A stretch of DNA of 64,000 bases from Warburgia ugandensis (Eukaryota; Streptophyta; Magnoliopsida; Canellales; Canellaceae), in the NCBI GenBank assembly GCA_035236585.1, contig CP141127.1:43414001-43478000 (forward strand), written 5' to 3'. A model generated the notes under the pieces. The model was not told where the DNA came from and made no database searches. It saw only the letters and a list, made by a program, of their open reading frames with translations. Positions 61,797 to 64,000 of this stretch are shown one piece after another (position 1 is the stretch's first letter; every line of letters starts with the position of its first letter). The translations under genes and the position numbers were made by a program.

Positions 61797-62663
61797 TATG
61801 ATTAAAGGTTAGGATTAGAAATCACTTAGACTACCATTAGGGTGCACCATTACTTATTCCTCTTTATAACGCAAGAAGTAGATCAAAACTTTGATCAATT
61901 TCTCAAATTGTAATTTCCTTAAAAATTTAACATAAAAATAATTGATTATTGAAAAATAAATAGGTTACCAAATTCTAAGTATTCCATGTAAAACCCAGGT
62001 ATAATAAATCAAGGATTAAATCCAAGTATTCATTAACAAAAAGTAATGATATTGAATCAAATAATTGTACTAATAGAAATTCTATCTTGTTGAAATTGAG
62101 ACAAATTTTAAATTAGATTTTCTAAGAAATTTAAGATGTTACAAATTAATAGGAAATTGTGACATTTCTCTTCTGATGGAGGATTTGAGCAACTTCTTAA
62201 CATACTGTCCAAGTTTTGTTATTCTTAATCTTTTTCATGTTGGTTTTTACTCTTGCCATTTAAAATAGTTTTGATATTTTCTTTAGTGTTAGGTGGTCTA
62301 AGGTTGCCTTTATGTCCTAAAAACAAAAAAAAAAATTCTTCCACCTATTATCTTATGTTGATCGTCTTTAATTTTAATTGTCGAGCATGTCGTCTTTGTT
62401 GAATATTATGACTATCATTAGCATATCTTTCATAATTTAATGTTAGCCTTCTTATTTGCAATTTGCATATTTGAATTGTGACTGGTCATCAAAATAAATT
62501 AATTAATAAAATATGCATTAGTTTTAAAGATTGTGTTGGGCTTTATTTGCTAAAATTTGCAGTGCATGCAGTTATCTAGTGGTCAAATTATGCCACAAGT
62601 CACATGATCATCTACCTTAGGTAATCAGAATGATGTGGAAAAATAGATCTTGGATGAGTTGCA
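61797..62663. other. Unclassified repeat host sequence, right part
   Basis: AT-rich continuation of the sequence interrupted at 56835. No gene or domain recognised. Confidence 0.4.
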
Positions 62664-64000
62664 TGTAATAACCCCAATTTTTGTAAATTGATTGAGAAAA
62701 ATCAATAAAGTTTGAATTTCAGATATTTTGGGCTGAAATATTAGGGTTATTTAAAATATACTGTTATAAAAGTATAATCAAATAATAAGATATGTAAAAT
62801 TGAAATTTAAACTTAGCAAACCCTTCAAAATGACTGCAAGCACGACAAATTTCGAATTCGGATGAGAAATCCTTAAGTTTTTCATTTTTTGGACAAAAGG
62901 GGTAAAATAGTAATTTTACCCAAAAATCAAAATATTCCAAAAATCAAATTATGAAACATCAAAATTTAGAATGTATTGAGAAATATGAATCCAACGCCAC
63001 TAAGTACACTCTAATCCGAGATCATGGTAATAAAACCCAAAGTTTTATGCATAAAGGGCAAAACGGATTTTTTACACCATGTGGGGCCCACATGGGGCCC
63101 ACATGGGGACCACCACGTCCCCAACAACCAATTTGATTAGCAGCCCATGTGAAACATGGGTCAACAAAGATCAGCTAGTCATGGGAAAGAAAAGTTAGGC
63201 ATGGGAGCATTAAAGACTTTCATGTCATTTTATATTAAAAAAATAACATATTATAATCATGAAAAAGACCCAAAATGCCTATAAATACAACCCCAAAAAT
63301 CTTCCAAAAATCCTCATACAATCCCCACGAAATTATCTTCAATCTCCTTGAAAAATTAGATCTAGAACTCCTCTCAAAACCCCAAAATTTCCAAGAGCTA
63401 AATCTCTTTCCAATTTGTTTTTCTTTTTAGATTAGAACAAGAGACCTAAATTCAATTAGGTACTCTGTTCTAGATCCAATTTGATCAATTCCACCGTCCA
63501 AAACATCCCAACACATCTATTCTACAAAACCCCCAAAGAAATTTCAAGATCCAACGGTTCAAACAACGGTATTTGCAAGAAAGGTAGATTTTAGGCTATA
63601 TCTTCATCAACAAGGTATTTTTTTTAAATTGGGCATATAAATGAGGTTTTCTCTCCAATCAAGTAAGTGGAAATCCTTTTCATATATTTTTAGTAGTGTT
63701 TTATGTAATTTTTATTTTACTGTAATTAATTTTGGTAATAAAAAGGTAAAAATAAAGTAAACAACAGAACCCTTAATTCATGATGATGGAGTGCTCAGAT
63801 GAAAAATCTGACTCCACCAATCAATCCAGAATGGTCCAAAACCCCTAGGGTAGAAGTTTCAGAAAGATCGGACCAGTTTTGGACCCTCAATTAGAGAGAT
63901 TAATTCTGGTGGGCCTATATCAAATCTGGACCCTAGGAACGGCTGAAAACTTCAATTTAAGATTGTGGAGTCATATGAACTCCAAATTGAGATCCGAAAG
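62664..64000 (+). mobile_element. Start of another family A LTR, cut by the window end
   Basis: Begins TGTAATAACCCCAATTTTTG and follows the other family A LTRs through a doubled GGGGCCCAC motif (63081-63102), a TATA box (about 63279) and a pyrimidine-rich leader. Whether it is a solo LTR or part of a full element cannot be seen. Confidence 0.88.

Overview
The window is plant nuclear DNA, from a flowering plant with a repeat-rich genome. The evidence is one spliced wax-biosynthesis gene of the CER3/WAX2/GLOSSY1 type, plant CACTA (En/Spm) transposons, Ty1/copia and Ty3/gypsy LTR retrotransposons, an L1-type LINE with an RNase H domain, and an Au-like SINE. The species cannot be named from the sequence. 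I found one intact cellular gene, no rRNA, tRNA or CRISPR array, and almost everything else is transposon sequence in nested layers.

Layout. (1) 1-11024: the right end of an outer CACTA element (1-293 plus 10864-11024), split by a complete 10.57-kb CACTA element (294-10863, target duplication TTT) with a decayed TNP2-type transposase on the minus strand. (2) 11025-14120: spacer with a 250-bp-armed inverted repeat and long TC/AC and CT microsatellites. (3) 14121-18917: the intact CER3-like gene on the plus strand. I reconstructed 11 exons, 619 codons, with continuous reading phase and an apparent GC-AG first intron. (4) 19716-30522: a minus-strand copia element with 230-bp LTRs, interrupted by an unknown 1.9-kb insert and by the 3' part of a third CACTA element of the same family. 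(5) 30926-35314: two minus-strand solo LTRs of a gypsy-like family ('family B'), each with a 5-bp target duplication; the first sits inside another copia LTR fragment. (6) About 35320-38900: a degraded plus-strand LINE. (7) 39703-56158: a 16.5-kb non-autonomous LTR retrotransposon ('family A') with about 5.5-kb LTRs and a 3-kb internal region without coding capacity, like the LARD class. It is inserted into an Au-like SINE and carries a family B solo LTR in its 3' LTR. (8) 56841-61791: a family A solo LTR with perfect TAAAC duplication. (9) 62664-end: the start of another family A LTR.

Functionally, the only likely host product is the CER3-like ER membrane protein, which in known plants acts with CER1 in making cuticular very-long-chain alkanes. 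The transposons look dead by point mutation, deletion or LTR recombination. The most informative observations are the datable nesting, the odd splice donor, complementary CT/GA tracts on either side of the first four CER3 exons, and the LARD-like element with conserved promoter motifs in very long LTRs. I did not see a convincing new biological system.
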